A DNA stretch of 64,000 nt from Qipengyuania sp. HL-TH1 (GTDB lineage Bacteria > Pseudomonadota > Alphaproteobacteria > Sphingomonadales > Sphingomonadaceae), in NCBI RefSeq assembly GCF_036365825.1, contig NZ_CP142675.1, positions 1,612,001 through 1,676,000 of the forward strand, read 5' to 3'. Below are positions 26,405-35,206 of this stretch, one piece after another; within the stretch, counting starts at the first letter, position 1; each line of letters opens with the position of its first letter. The position numbers and the translations under genes were made by a program. The notes below the pieces were generated by a model. The model was not told the DNA's origin. It searched no databases and was given only the letters and a program-made list of their open reading frames with translations.

Positions 26405-27623
26405 ATGGCGGCAGTGGCAAAACGGATCATCGACGATGCGGTGGTCCGCAAGGATGCGAAAGCGGGCGACAAGTTGCTCGACAGGGCTTTCGCGCTGGCC
26501 TTCAAGGGGCTGGTCTATGCGCAGATCTGGGAAGACCCGGTAATCGACATGGAAGGGCTGGAAATCGGCCCGAGCATGCGCGTGATGTGTATCGCCAGCG
26601 GCAGCTGCAACGCGCTGTCCTATCTGACCGCCGACCCTGCCGAAGTGGTCGCGGTCGATCTCAACCGGGCGCATGTCGCGCTGGGCAAGCTCAAGATCGC
26701 GGCGATCCGCAACTTGCCCGGTTACGACCGCTTCCGCCGCTTTTTCGCCGAGGCCGATCACCAGGAAAACCGCGCGATCTACCGCACGATGATCGCGCCG
26801 CACCTGGATGCGGAAAGCCGCAAATACTGGGAAAGCCGCGACCTTACCGGGCGCAAGCGGATCAGCCACTTCACTCGCGGCATCTACCGCCAGGGCCTGC
26901 TGGGCGGGTTTATCGGCATCGCGCATCTCGCGGCCAAATTCTACCGCATCGACCTCGCCCGTGTGCTGAGGGCCGCAACGCTGGCGGAGCAGCGCGCGAT
27001 TTTCGAGGCCGAGCTGGCCCCGGTGTTCGACAAGGCATTCGTGCGCTGGCTGACCGATCATCCCGCCTCGCTGTTCGGCCTCGGCATCCCGCCCGCGCAA
27101 TATCAGGCGCTGGCGGGTGACGAGAAGATGGCGGTGGTGCTCAAGCGGCGGCTGGAAAAGCTCGCCTGCGATTTCCCGGTGGATGACAATTACTTCGCCT
27201 GGCAGGCCTTCGGGCGCGGTTATGACCGCACCGTGGGCGCTCCCCCTGCCGCCCTATCTCCAGCGCGGCAATTGGCCGGTGATGCAGCAGCGGATCGGCC
27301 GGCTCGATATGCGCCATGCCAATATGGTGGATTACCTGGCCGGGAGCGATGCGGGCAGCCACGACCGCTATGTCCTGCTCGATGCGCAGGACTGGATGGA
27401 TGACCGGCAGCTCAACGAATTGTGGGCGCAGATCACCCGCACTGCCCGCCCCGGCGCGCGCGTATTGTTCCGCACCGCGGCCGAGCCGAGCCTGCTGCCC
27501 GGACGGCTGGCAGACGATCTGGCGGCGCGCTGGACCTATCACGCACAGACATCCGCCGACCTCACCGCGCGCGATCGCTCGTCGATCTATGGCGGCGTGC
27601 ATCTGTACGAATTCGCCCGATGA
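26405..27623 (+). pseudogene. btaA: btaA (DAG 3-amino-3-carboxypropyltransferase), frameshifted as sequenced
   Basis: BtaA transfers the aminocarboxypropyl group of S-adenosylmethionine to diacylglycerol, the first step to the betaine lipid DGTS. Codons from ATG 26405 encode the N-terminal two thirds (VYAQIWEDPVIDMEG, MCIASGSCNALSYL, ISHFTRGIYRQGLLGG) to FGRGYDRT. The rest (PLPPYLQRGNWP, RLDMRHANMVDYLAG, IYGGVHLYEFAR) is in the next frame, ending 27623. The break falls at GTGGGCGCTCCCCCTG (27233-27248): removing one G from the GGG or one C from the CCCCC restores a 405-residue protein. Everything else looks functional, so sequencing error and recent inactivation are both possible. Alternative start GTG 26396. 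btaB overlaps the end by four bases. Confidence 0.88.
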
Positions 27624-28270
27624 GCGAGGCGGGGACAGCCAGCCAGGCGGCGCTGATGGACGGGATCTACCGCGGCCAGCGGCATATCTACGATCTGACG
27701 CGCAAATATTACCTGTTCGGCCGCGACGGGCTGATCGAACAGCTTGCGGCGCCCGATGGCGCAACCGTGATCGAGATCGCCTGCGGGACGGGCCGCAACC
27801 TTGGCGCGATCAAACGCCGCTGGCCGGGCACCGCGGTCCACGGGCTCGATATTTCGGCGGAGATGCTCAAGAGCGCGCGCACCGCGCTGGGCGCCGGGGC
27901 GCGGCTGGCGCAGGGCGATGCCTGCCGCTTCGATGCCCCCGCACTGTTCGGACGCGAAGGCTTCGACCGGGTGGTGTTGTCCTATGCGCTGTCGATGATC
28001 CCCGATTGGGAGCGCGCGCTGCAACAGGCCGCACGGCTCGTCGCCCCCGGCGGATCGCTGCATGTGGTCGATTTCGGCTCGCTCGAGGCGATGCCCGCGC
28101 CGCTCGCGCGGGGCTTGCGCGGCTGGCTGGCACGGTTCCACGTCAGCCCGCGTACCGATTTGCATGAGGCATTGCTGCGCGCCTGCGCAATCAACGCGCT
28201 CGATTGCGAATTCGAGACCGCGCGGTGGGACTATTTCCAGCGCGCAACGCTGCGCCGCCCGCCCGGCTAG
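27620..28270 (+). CDS. btaB: BtaB-type methyltransferase (betaine lipid synthesis)
   Basis: SAM-dependent methyltransferase of 216 residues predicted to trimethylate diacylglyceryl-homoserine to the betaine lipid DGTS. The class I motif VIEIACGTGRN (about 52-62), a post-I acidic LDISAEML, and a VVLSYALSMIPDW segment are present. ATG 27620 overlaps the btaA stop (ATGA), so the pair is a translationally coupled btaAB unit as in Rhodobacter and Sinorhizobium. Its frame is intact, which argues that the upstream btaA break is either an error or very recent. Confidence 0.9.
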   Translation: MSEAGTASQAALMDGIYRGQRHIYDLTRKYYLFGRDGLIEQLAAPDGATVIEIACGTGRNLGAIKRRWPGTAVHGLDISAEMLKSARTALGAGARLAQGDACRFDAPALFGREGFDRVVLSYALSMIPDWERALQQAARLVAPGGSLHVVDFGSLEAMPAPLARGLRGWLARFHVSPRTDLHEALLRACAINALDCEFETARWDYFQRATLRRPPG

Positions 28271-28339
28271 GTTGCAATTGACAATCCACCGCGGGGCCAG
28301 CACTCTTGCCCGATAAGGGTCAAAGGGGAGAATCCACAC

Positions 28340-28789
28340 ATGCTAGCCCAGATGCTCGCACCCGCGGCGGTGCTGATCGCGTGGTCGTTACTTATCCTGT
28401 TCTGGATGGCGTTCACGCGCCTGCCCGCGCTGAGCAAGGCCGGCGGGCTCGGCGCTGCCAAGCCAGGCGGCCGGGGACAGGATCTCGAGGGAGTGATCCC
28501 CGACAAGATCAATTGGAAATCGCACAATTACGCGCATCTGATGGAACAGCCGACGCTGTTCTATGCCGCCAGCGTGATCATCGCGCTGCTGGGCGCGAGC
28601 GCGCTCGATACGGTATTCGCGTGGATCTATGTCGCGCTGCGGATCGTCCATTCGATCTGGCAGGCAACCGTCAATGTGGTGAAAATCCGCTTCCTGCTGT
28701 TTATCGCATCGACGATCGCGCTGATCTACCTCGCCTATCGCGCGCTTGCGCTGACGCTGTTCCACGATCCCAGCCTCGTGCTGGCCTGA
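28340..28789 (+). CDS. MAPEG family membrane protein, first copy
   Basis: A 149-residue protein with four membrane helices of the MAPEG type (membrane-associated proteins in eicosanoid and glutathione metabolism). Between helices 1 and 2 lies KINWKSHNYAHLMEQPTLFY, the asparagine/glutamate-bearing region used for glutathione binding in the family. Bacterial members may be membrane glutathione transferases, but activity is unproven. ATG 28340 has AAAGGGGAG nine bases upstream. A related MAPEG gene follows after 13 bp. Confidence 0.85.
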   Translation: MLAQMLAPAAVLIAWSLLILFWMAFTRLPALSKAGGLGAAKPGGRGQDLEGVIPDKINWKSHNYAHLMEQPTLFYAASVIIALLGASALDTVFAWIYVALRIVHSIWQATVNVVKIRFLLFIASTIALIYLAYRALALTLFHDPSLVLA

Positions 28790-28802
28790 CGGAGACTATC
28801 CG

Positions 28803-29237
28803 ATGATTCAATCGCAAATCCTCCAGCCCATCGTCGTGCTCGTCGTATGGACGATGATCATGTGGCTGTGGATGTACGCCACCCGTATCCCCGCGATGTC
28901 GCAGGCGGGGATCGACCCCAATGACGCGCGCCGGACCAAGTCGCTGGACGAGACGCTGCCCGCCGAAGTCCAGTGGAAAGCGCATAATTACAACCATCTG
29001 CACGAAGCACCGACGGTGTTTTATGCGGTAGCGCTGGTGCTGGCGATGATCGGCGCGGGCGACGGCATGAACGCGCTGATCGCGTGGATCTATGTCGGGC
29101 TGCGGATCATCCACTCGCTGGTCCAGGTCACCGCGAATGTGGTGATGGTGCGCTTCGTGCTGTTCGCACTGTCGAGCGTCGCGCTGATCGCGCTGTCGGT
29201 CAATGCCGCGATGTTGGTGTTCGGCACCCACATGTAA
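28803..29237 (+). CDS. MAPEG family membrane protein, second copy
   Basis: A 144-residue paralogue of the preceding gene, with the same layout: VQWKAHNYNHLHEAPTVFYA, then WIYVGLRIIHSLVQ. Ribosome site GGAGA lies seven bases ahead of ATG 28803. The tandem arrangement suggests duplication or a hetero-oligomer (MAPEG proteins are trimers). A palindromic repeat begins 12 bp after the stop and separates it from the convergent trxB. Confidence 0.85.
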   Translation: MIQSQILQPIVVLVVWTMIMWLWMYATRIPAMSQAGIDPNDARRTKSLDETLPAEVQWKAHNYNHLHEAPTVFYAVALVLAMIGAGDGMNALIAWIYVGLRIIHSLVQVTANVVMVRFVLFALSSVALIALSVNAAMLVFGTHM

Positions 29238-29248
29238 GCCAACACCCA

Positions 29249-29350
29249 GTCATTGCGATGAGCCGCAGGCTCCGCGGCAATCCATCTTCCGGCGTAGCAA
29301 TTCGCTGCAAGGTCGGTTGATGGATTGCTTCGCCTGCGGCTCGCAATGAC
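29249..29350. repeat. Long palindromic REP-like repeat, copy 1
   Basis: GTCATTGCGA at 29249-29258 pairs exactly with TCGCAATGAC at 29341-29350. Inner arms GCCGCAGGC/GCCTGCGGC and GCAATCCATC/GATGGATTGC continue the foldback, giving a roughly 100-nt imperfect hairpin. It lies in the convergent gap between the second MAPEG gene and trxB, where it could act as a two-way transcript end. A second copy is at 49532-49608. Similar GTCATTGCGA...GCAATCCA palindromes are dispersed repeats in several bacterial genomes (general knowledge). Confidence 0.8.
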
Positions 29351-29362
29351 TGTGTAGAGAGC

Positions 29363-30346
29363 TTATTCCGCCGCTTCGGCTTCGTGCGCGTGGCCGTCGG
29401 CGTCGATCTCCAGACCCGCGATGAACCGTTCGGCGTCGAGCGCGGCCATGCAGCCCATCCCCGCGGCGGTGACCGCCTGGCGATAGACGTGGTCGGTGAC
29501 GTCGCCCGCGGCGAACACGCCGGGCACTTCGGTCTTGGGCGATCCCGCCTCGGTCAGCAGGTAGCCGCCCTCGTCCATCGGCAGCTTGCCCTTGAACAGT
29601 TCGGTCGCTGGCGCGTGGCCGATCGCGACGAAGGCGCCATCGACTTCGAGCGTGCTGTCTTCGCCGGTGACCGTGTCGCGCAGGTTGAGGTGTTCCAGCG
29701 CGCCGGTGGGGCCGGCTTCGAAGCTTTCGACCGCCTTGTTCCAGATCACGCTGATCTTGGGATGGTTGAGCAGGCGTTCCTGCAGGATCTTCTCGGCGCG
29801 CAATTCGTCGCGGCGGTGGATCAGCGTGACATCGTCCGAATGGTTGGTGAGGTAGAGCGCTTCCTCGACCGCGGTATTGCCGCCGCCGATCACCGCGACC
29901 TTCTTGCCGCGGTAGAAGAAGCCGTCGCAGGTGGCGCAGGCGCTGACACCCTTGCCGCCCAGTTCCATCTCGCCCGGCACGCCCAGCCACTTGGCCTGCG
30001 CGCCGGTGGCGATCACCAGCACGTCGGCGACATATTCGTCGCCGCTGTCGCCAGTCGCGGTAAAGGGCGAGCCGTTCGATACGTCGACATCGACGATCGT
30101 GTCCCACATCATCCGCGTGCCCACATGTTCGGCCTGCTTCTGCATCTGCTCCATCAGCCACGGGCCCTGGACGACATCGGCGAAGCCGGGATAGTTCTCG
30201 ACATCGGTGGTGATGGTCAGCTGGCCGCCAGGCTGCAGCCCTTGCACCACGATCGGTTCCATCATCGCGCGCGCCGCATAGATGGCGGCGGAATAGCCCG
30301 CGGGGCCCGAGCCGATGATGAGCATCTTGGTGCGATGGGTAGCCAT
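29363..30346 (-). CDS. trxB: Thioredoxin reductase
   Basis: FAD/NADPH enzyme that keeps thioredoxin reduced in the cytoplasm. The 327-residue protein has the FAD motif IIGSGPAGYSAAIYAARA (10-27), the redox pair CATC (Cys137, Cys140) followed by DGFFYRGKKVAVIGGGNTA, and a C-terminal GVFAAGDVTDHVYRQ. Length and domain order are those of the low-molecular-weight bacterial enzyme. It is convergent with the MAPEG pair and ends 12 bp from the palindromic repeat. Confidence 0.97.
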   Translation of the reverse strand: MATHRTKMLIIGSGPAGYSAAIYAARAMMEPIVVQGLQPGGQLTITTDVENYPGFADVVQGPWLMEQMQKQAEHVGTRMMWDTIVDVDVSNGSPFTATGDSGDEYVADVLVIATGAQAKWLGVPGEMELGGKGVSACATCDGFFYRGKKVAVIGGGNTAVEEALYLTNHSDDVTLIHRRDELRAEKILQERLLNHPKISVIWNKAVESFEAGPTGALEHLNLRDTVTGEDSTLEVDGAFVAIGHAPATELFKGKLPMDEGGYLLTEAGSPKTEVPGVFAAGDVTDHVYRQAVTAAGMGCMAALDAERFIAGLEIDADGHAHEAEAAE

Positions 30347-30408
30347 GTCGTCAAATTCCGTCAGTCAGAAGGGTGTTCGCGGCTATATGGGAAGCCGCAG
30401 CCGCAGAG

Positions 30409-31188
30409 TCACGCCACGAAGCGGACGATCAGCGCCTCGCGCAGCGCGTCATCCACACCTATCGCGGCTTCGAGATAGGTGTCGAAGCTGCCGTGGCGCT
30501 CGGTCGCGATCTCGAGATAGCGATCGAGATATTCCTCGCGCACGCCGAGCAGGTCCTTCGCCGCGCCTTCGTCGAGCTTGCGGCCCAGCCGCGCCTCGAT
30601 CCCCGGCAGCGACTGCCGCGCGAGGACGTCGAAGGTCGGGCTGTCGTTGGTGCGCAGGAATTCGCGGCGCTGGTCTTCCTCGGCCACGCCGAGGATGTGC
30701 AGCAGCATGGTCGCGGCCACGCCGGTGCGGTCCTTGCCGGCATAGCAATGGACGAGGCTGGCCCCCTCGCGCTGTGCAAGGATGGTGAGATAGCGCCCGA
30801 ACATGTCGATCATCGCCGGGTTGTCGGGCATGCGCGTGTAAACCGCGAGCATGCGTTCGCGCGCGAAATCGGCGGCATTGGTGTCGGGGCCGATATCCAT
30901 GTGCGGCGGGCTGGAAGTGGTTTCGCCTTCGTAGAACAGCACCTGCCCGTCGAACCCCTCGACCCGGCGGCAGGGATTGGCCGCGCGCTCGCTTTCCCCG
31001 CGCAGGTCGATGACCGTGTGGATGCCCAGCGGGGCGATCGCGGCGAGATCGTCGTCGGTCGCCTCGACATGGTGGCCCGAGCGGAACAGCAGACCGGTGC
31101 GCACCTGGCCGCCCCCGCGCGTGCGCCAGCCGCCGTAATCGCGGAAATTGTGGATGCCCTGCGTCTCGAGAAATGGTTCGCGAATCAT
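30409..31188 (-). CDS. Tyrosine/serine phosphatase, Y_phosphatase3 type
   Basis: A dual-specificity-like protein phosphatase of 259 residues. The P-loop HCYAGKDRTG holds the nucleophile Cys148 and Arg154 (C-x5-R), and the N-terminus GIHNFRDYGGWRT is the conserved entry of this family (lipid or protein phosphatases related to Mycobacterium PtpB). Start taken at ATG 31188 because IREPFLETQGIHNFRD is the usual beginning; a 12-codon longer start at 31224 is possible and neither has a good ribosome site. It lies 57 bp after otsA on the same strand. Its substrate is unknown. Confidence 0.85.
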   Translation of the reverse strand: MIREPFLETQGIHNFRDYGGWRTRGGGQVRTGLLFRSGHHVEATDDDLAAIAPLGIHTVIDLRGESERAANPCRRVEGFDGQVLFYEGETTSSPPHMDIGPDTNAADFARERMLAVYTRMPDNPAMIDMFGRYLTILAQREGASLVHCYAGKDRTGVAATMLLHILGVAEEDQRREFLRTNDSPTFDVLARQSLPGIEARLGRKLDEGAAKDLLGVREEYLDRYLEIATERHGSFDTYLEAAIGVDDALREALIVRFVA

Positions 31189-31245
31189 GCGCGCGACGGT
31201 GGCAGCGCGGCAGGGCATGCGCAATCACAGCGAGCAGCTTCGCGC

Positions 31246-32652
31246 TCAGGCCTCGCTCAGATCGCGCAGGAAATTGGCGGTCCAGTCCTGCACATTGTCG
31301 TCGCGCACGGTGGCGATCAGCTTCTGGTAGCGCGCCTTGCGTTCTTCCAGCGTCATGTCGAGCGCGGTCTGGATCGCATGCGCGATATCGTCGGGGCTGT
31401 GCGGATTGACCAGCACCGCATCGGGCATCTGCGCCGCCGCGCCGGCGAAGCGCGAGAGGATCAGCACGCCGGGATCCTCGGGGTCCTGCGCCGCGATATA
31501 TTCCTTGGCAACGAGGTTCATCCCGTCGCGCAACGGAGTGACCAGCCCGATCTTGGCGGCGCGGAAGAAGCCGAACAGTTCCTCATGGCTGTAGCCGCGA
31601 TTGACGTAGCGGATCGGGACCATGTCGACCTCGCTGCGTGCGCCGTTGATCCGGCCGCATTTCTGTTCGAGCTCGGCGCGGATTGCCTGGTAGCTGTCGA
31701 CATCCTCGCGGCTGGGCGGCGCGATCTGGATGAAGACGAGGTCCTGCACCCGCTCGGGATGCTTGTCGAAGAAGCGCCCGATCCCGTCGATGCGCTCGGG
31801 AATGCCCTTCGAATAATCGAGCCGGTCGACCCCGATCATCGCCGTGCGTCGGCGCGACGAGCTGAGCAGCCGTTGCTGGGCCTGCCGCGCTTCACCGGCA
31901 TCGCCCAGCTGCGAAAAATGATCCCAGTCGATCCCGATCGGATAGGCGCGCGCGATCGTGGTGCGCCCTTCGAAGCTGACGGTGCCCTTTTCGCCGTCGA
32001 CTTCGGCGCCAAGCTCGTTCTCGCAATAATGCAGGAAGCTTTCGAGCCATTCCTGCGTCTGGAAGCCGACCACGTCGTAATAGAGCAGCGTGCGCACCAG
32101 CCGCTCGTGATAGGGCAGCGAGACGAACAGCCGCGTCGGCGGCCAGGGAATGTGCAGGAAGAAGCCGATGCGGTTCTTGAGCCCGCGCGAGCGCAGCCGC
32201 TCGCCAAGCGGGATGAGGTGGTAATCGTGGACCCAGACGGCATCGTCGGGTTCGATCAGCGGCGTGACCTGGTCGGCAAAGCGTTCGTTGACGCGTTCGT
32301 AGCCCTTGCCCGTCTCGCGTTCGTATTCCGCGAGGTCGAGCCGGTAATGGAACAGCGGCCACAGCGTCGAATTGGCATAGCCGTTGTAATATTCGTCGAT
32401 ATCGCGCTGCGACAAGTCGATCGTCGCGGTGGTCACGCCGTCATTGGTCTGCGTGTCGATATGCCCGGTGCGTCCGCTTTCGCTTTCCTGCCCCGACCAG
32501 CCGAACCATAATCCCTTGCGGTCGCTGAGCGCGGCGAGGAGCGCCCCGGCCAAGCCCCCCTGCGCGCCCGCTGCGCCGCGCGCCTTGGGCACCGCGACGC
32601 GGTTGGATATGACGACGAGACGGGGTTGATCGGTCAGCGTACTTCGCTCCAC
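31246..32652 (-). CDS. otsA: Trehalose-6-phosphate synthase
   Basis: Glycosyltransferase family 20 enzyme making trehalose-6-phosphate from UDP-glucose and glucose-6-phosphate. The 468-residue protein has the N-terminal VVISNRVAVP, VWVHDYHLIPLGERL, FFLHIPWPP, VDRLDYSKGIPERI and LRDGMNLVAKEYIA, all family signatures. The first usable start is GTG 32652, which puts its first 19 bases inside the end of the GH15 gene. No ATG lies ahead of the conserved SNRVA. Together with otsB two genes upstream it makes trehalose. Confidence 0.95.
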   Translation of the reverse strand: MERSTLTDQPRLVVISNRVAVPKARGAAGAQGGLAGALLAALSDRKGLWFGWSGQESESGRTGHIDTQTNDGVTTATIDLSQRDIDEYYNGYANSTLWPLFHYRLDLAEYERETGKGYERVNERFADQVTPLIEPDDAVWVHDYHLIPLGERLRSRGLKNRIGFFLHIPWPPTRLFVSLPYHERLVRTLLYYDVVGFQTQEWLESFLHYCENELGAEVDGEKGTVSFEGRTTIARAYPIGIDWDHFSQLGDAGEARQAQQRLLSSSRRRTAMIGVDRLDYSKGIPERIDGIGRFFDKHPERVQDLVFIQIAPPSREDVDSYQAIRAELEQKCGRINGARSEVDMVPIRYVNRGYSHEELFGFFRAAKIGLVTPLRDGMNLVAKEYIAAQDPEDPGVLILSRFAGAAAQMPDAVLVNPHSPDDIAHAIQTALDMTLEERKARYQKLIATVRDDNVQDWTANFLRDLSEA

Positions 32653-34421
32653 GGTTTACTCAGCAGACCCGCACAGTTGATGATACCAACCAGCGAATAG
32701 GTTTGCGGGAAGTTCCCCCACAATTCATCGGTTTCGTAGTCGAGATCCTCGCTCAGCATGCCCGATGCGGTGGTGTGGCTGAGCATGGCCTCGAACATTT
32801 CGCGCGCCTCTTCGCGCCGCTCGACCAGCGCCAGCGCCTCGATCAGCCAGAAGGTACAGACGTTGAACGCGGTTTCGGGTGCGCCGAAATCGTCCTCGGC
32901 GGCATAGCGCAGCATGTGGTCGCCGCGCCGCAGGTCGCGTTCGACCGCGGCAAAGGTCTTGAGGAAGCGCTCGTCGTCGGGCTTGAGATAGCGCAGTTCG
33001 ACCAGTTGCAACAGGCTGGCGTCGAGATAGTCGCTTTCGAAGCTGGCGCCGTAATGCCCGCCCTCATCGCTCCACGCATTCGCGTCGATCTTGGTGCGGA
33101 TCGCGTCGGCGCGCTGTTTCCAGTGGACCACGCGGTCGCCCTTGCCCAGCCGGGCGGCGACATTGGCCAGCCGGTCGCAGGCGGCCCAGCACATCACCGC
33201 CGAATAGGTGTGCACTTCCTGCCGCGTGCGAAACTCCCACAGCCCCGCATCGGGCTGGTCGTGCTTCGCCCAGGCGGCCTCGCCGACTTCTTCGAGATGT
33301 TCGAAATCGCGCTCGTCCGCCATGCGCAGCAGGCGCGTGTCGAAGAAGGCCTGCGCAGTCGGCATGACGATCTGGCCATAGCAATCGTGCTGCACCTGCT
33401 TGTAGGCCGCATTGCCCACGCGCACCGGGCCCATGCCGCGATAGCCCGCGAGATGCTCGGCCTCGAATTCGTGCAGCTGATCCGCGCCCATCACCGAATA
33501 GAGCGGCTGGATCTGCCCGCCGCGCGCCTGGTCGACGATGTTGCGTAGATAGGCGAGATATTTCTCGAGCACGTCGAGCGCGCCGAGCCGGTTGAGCGCC
33601 TGGACGGTGTAATAGCTGTCGCGGATCCAGCAGTAGCGATAGTCCCAGTTGCGCTGGCTGTTGGCGGCTTCGGGGATCGAGGTGGTCAACGCGGCGACGA
33701 TGGCGCCGGTTTCCTCGTGCTGGCACAGCTTGAGCGCGATCGCGGCGCGGATGACCTCTTCCTGCCATTCGAGCGGGATATGCAGCCCGCGCACCCAGTG
33801 CTGCCAGTAGCGCGCGGTCATCGCTTCCATCCGCCGCACTTCGCTGCGGATATTGCCATCGAAGGGCTCGTCGGGGCCGAGGAAGAAATGCTGGTCGCTC
33901 TCGACCCGGTAACTGCGCCCTTCGAGGACGTAGCCGATCGGGGCATCGGTCGACAGGCGCAGCGCCTGCGGACCGATCAGATAGCGGATGTGGTTGGTGC
34001 CATTGGTCGTCTCGGCCAGCGAGGCGCCATAGCCGTTCATCGGCACCAGCACGACGCGCAGCCGCGGGGCGCCCGCCACCGGGCGCACGATGCGCGCATA
34101 GGCGACCGGGCGGTACATCCGGCCCGAACGTTCGAAGCGCGGTGCGAAATCGTGGATCTCGACCGCGCTGCCGTCCTCGGCCTCGAGGCGGGTGACCAGG
34201 ATCGCGGTGTTGCGTTCGTAGCGCTGGCTGCTGCGCGCCTGCCCTTCGAGCTCGAACCGCCAGATGCCGCGATCGCGCGCATTGTCGTTGAGCAGCGAAC
34301 AGAACACCGGGTCGCCGTCGACGCGCGGGACGCAGCCCCAAACGAAAGCCCCCTCGCTATCGACCAGCGTACTGACCTGGCAGTTGCCGATCGGGGAAAG
34401 CTCGAGGTCCGATTGCATCAT
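32634..34421 (-). CDS. Glycoside hydrolase family 15 protein (glucoamylase/trehalase-like)
   Basis: A 595-residue GH15 protein with an N-terminal beta-sandwich domain (residues about 1-230) and an alpha/alpha barrel. Catalytic-region motifs are RNWDYRYCWIRDSYYTVQ, EFRTRQEVHTYSAVMCW, and a C-terminal MLSEDLDYETDELWGNFPQ. Bacterial GH15 members include glucoamylases, dextranases and, in mycobacteria, trehalases. The position between otsB and otsA with overlaps at both ends makes trehalose or a related glucan the best guess for the substrate. No signal peptide, so cytoplasmic. Start: adjoining ATGs at 34421 and 34418, both next to GGAG; 34421 is used because it gives the four-base overlap. Confidence 0.88.
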   Translation of the reverse strand: MMQSDLELSPIGNCQVSTLVDSEGAFVWGCVPRVDGDPVFCSLLNDNARDRGIWRFELEGQARSSQRYERNTAILVTRLEAEDGSAVEIHDFAPRFERSGRMYRPVAYARIVRPVAGAPRLRVVLVPMNGYGASLAETTNGTNHIRYLIGPQALRLSTDAPIGYVLEGRSYRVESDQHFFLGPDEPFDGNIRSEVRRMEAMTARYWQHWVRGLHIPLEWQEEVIRAAIALKLCQHEETGAIVAALTTSIPEAANSQRNWDYRYCWIRDSYYTVQALNRLGALDVLEKYLAYLRNIVDQARGGQIQPLYSVMGADQLHEFEAEHLAGYRGMGPVRVGNAAYKQVQHDCYGQIVMPTAQAFFDTRLLRMADERDFEHLEEVGEAAWAKHDQPDAGLWEFRTRQEVHTYSAVMCWAACDRLANVAARLGKGDRVVHWKQRADAIRTKIDANAWSDEGGHYGASFESDYLDASLLQLVELRYLKPDDERFLKTFAAVERDLRRGDHMLRYAAEDDFGAPETAFNVCTFWLIEALALVERREEAREMFEAMLSHTTASGMLSEDLDYETDELWGNFPQTYSLVGIINCAGLLSKPWSEVR

Positions 34422-35161
34422 ATCTCCAACCAATGGTGCACCGCAGCAACGCTGTCGAGTCCGTATCTTGCCCCTTCGCTCGCACGTTCGCCGACCGCAA
34501 TGCCGAAACCGCCATGTTCGACCGCACCGGCGAAGCCGTCCTCGTCGGTCACATCGTCGCCGATGAACACCGGCGAAGCGCCCGCGAAGGGCGCGACTTC
34601 CATGAAGGCCGATACTGCGGCCGCCTTGGTTGCGCCGGGGCGCACCAGTTCGGCCACACCCTTGCCGCTGGTCACGCATAATTCGCGCGCGGCAGCGAAT
34701 TCGCGCGCGAAGGCCAGCGTCGCTTCGCGCTTTTCGGGCGCGGCGCGGAAATGCAGCGCGCCGCCATGCGTCTTGGTTTCGTAGAACAGGCCATGCGCGT
34801 CGGCGAAGGCACGCAATTCGGCAATCGCGGCGTCCGACAGGCGCTGGGGTTCGTCACCGAGCCGCGTGCCGTCGGCCAGAAAGCGCGACGCGCCATGCGA
34901 ACCCGCGCGGCATATCGCCGGCTGTCCCAGATGCCCGGTCAGATCGTCGAGCGCGCGGCCGCTGACCAGCGCGAGCCGCCCGTCGAGCCGGTCGCGCAGC
35001 GCGTGCAGCCGGCCGAGCAATCCATCGGGGACGTGAATGTCACCGGGGCGCGGCGCGATTTCGACCAGCGTGCCATCGAAATCGAGAAACAGCGCCGCGG
35101 GTCCGCTGGCAAGCAGCTGTGCCAGCGGCGGCGGGGGCGGAAGCGTGTTCGGGCCATCCAT
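34418..35161 (-). CDS. otsB: Trehalose-6-phosphate phosphatase
   Basis: HAD-type phosphatase that dephosphorylates trehalose-6-phosphate. The 247-residue protein has motif I LFLDFDGTLVEI, motif II LVSGRAL, and motif IV FIGDDVTDEDGF. Start ATG 35161 gives MDGPNTLPPPPPLAQLL; 12 upstream codons are dispensable. The stop overlaps the GH15 start in ATGA. With GH15 and otsA it forms a tightly coupled trehalose operon, likely for osmotic or desiccation stress. Confidence 0.95.
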   Translation of the reverse strand: MDGPNTLPPPPPLAQLLASGPAALFLDFDGTLVEIAPRPGDIHVPDGLLGRLHALRDRLDGRLALVSGRALDDLTGHLGQPAICRAGSHGASRFLADGTRLGDEPQRLSDAAIAELRAFADAHGLFYETKTHGGALHFRAAPEKREATLAFAREFAAARELCVTSGKGVAELVRPGATKAAAVSAFMEVAPFAGASPVFIGDDVTDEDGFAGAVEHGGFGIAVGERASEGARYGLDSVAAVHHWLEI

Positions 35162-35206
35162 CGCGGCCTGCCTAGCGTTTCGGCGCGCGCGGTCCAACGG
35201 GGGATT

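Noticed and set aside
30373..32511. 712-codon plus-strand open frame across the phosphatase and otsA
   Set aside because: It is the reverse complement of two recognised proteins and has no motif of its own.
32634..32652. Frameshift or fusion between the GH15 gene and otsA
   Set aside because: Both reading frames are complete; the 19-base overlap is explained by the GTG start of otsA inside the GH15 tail.
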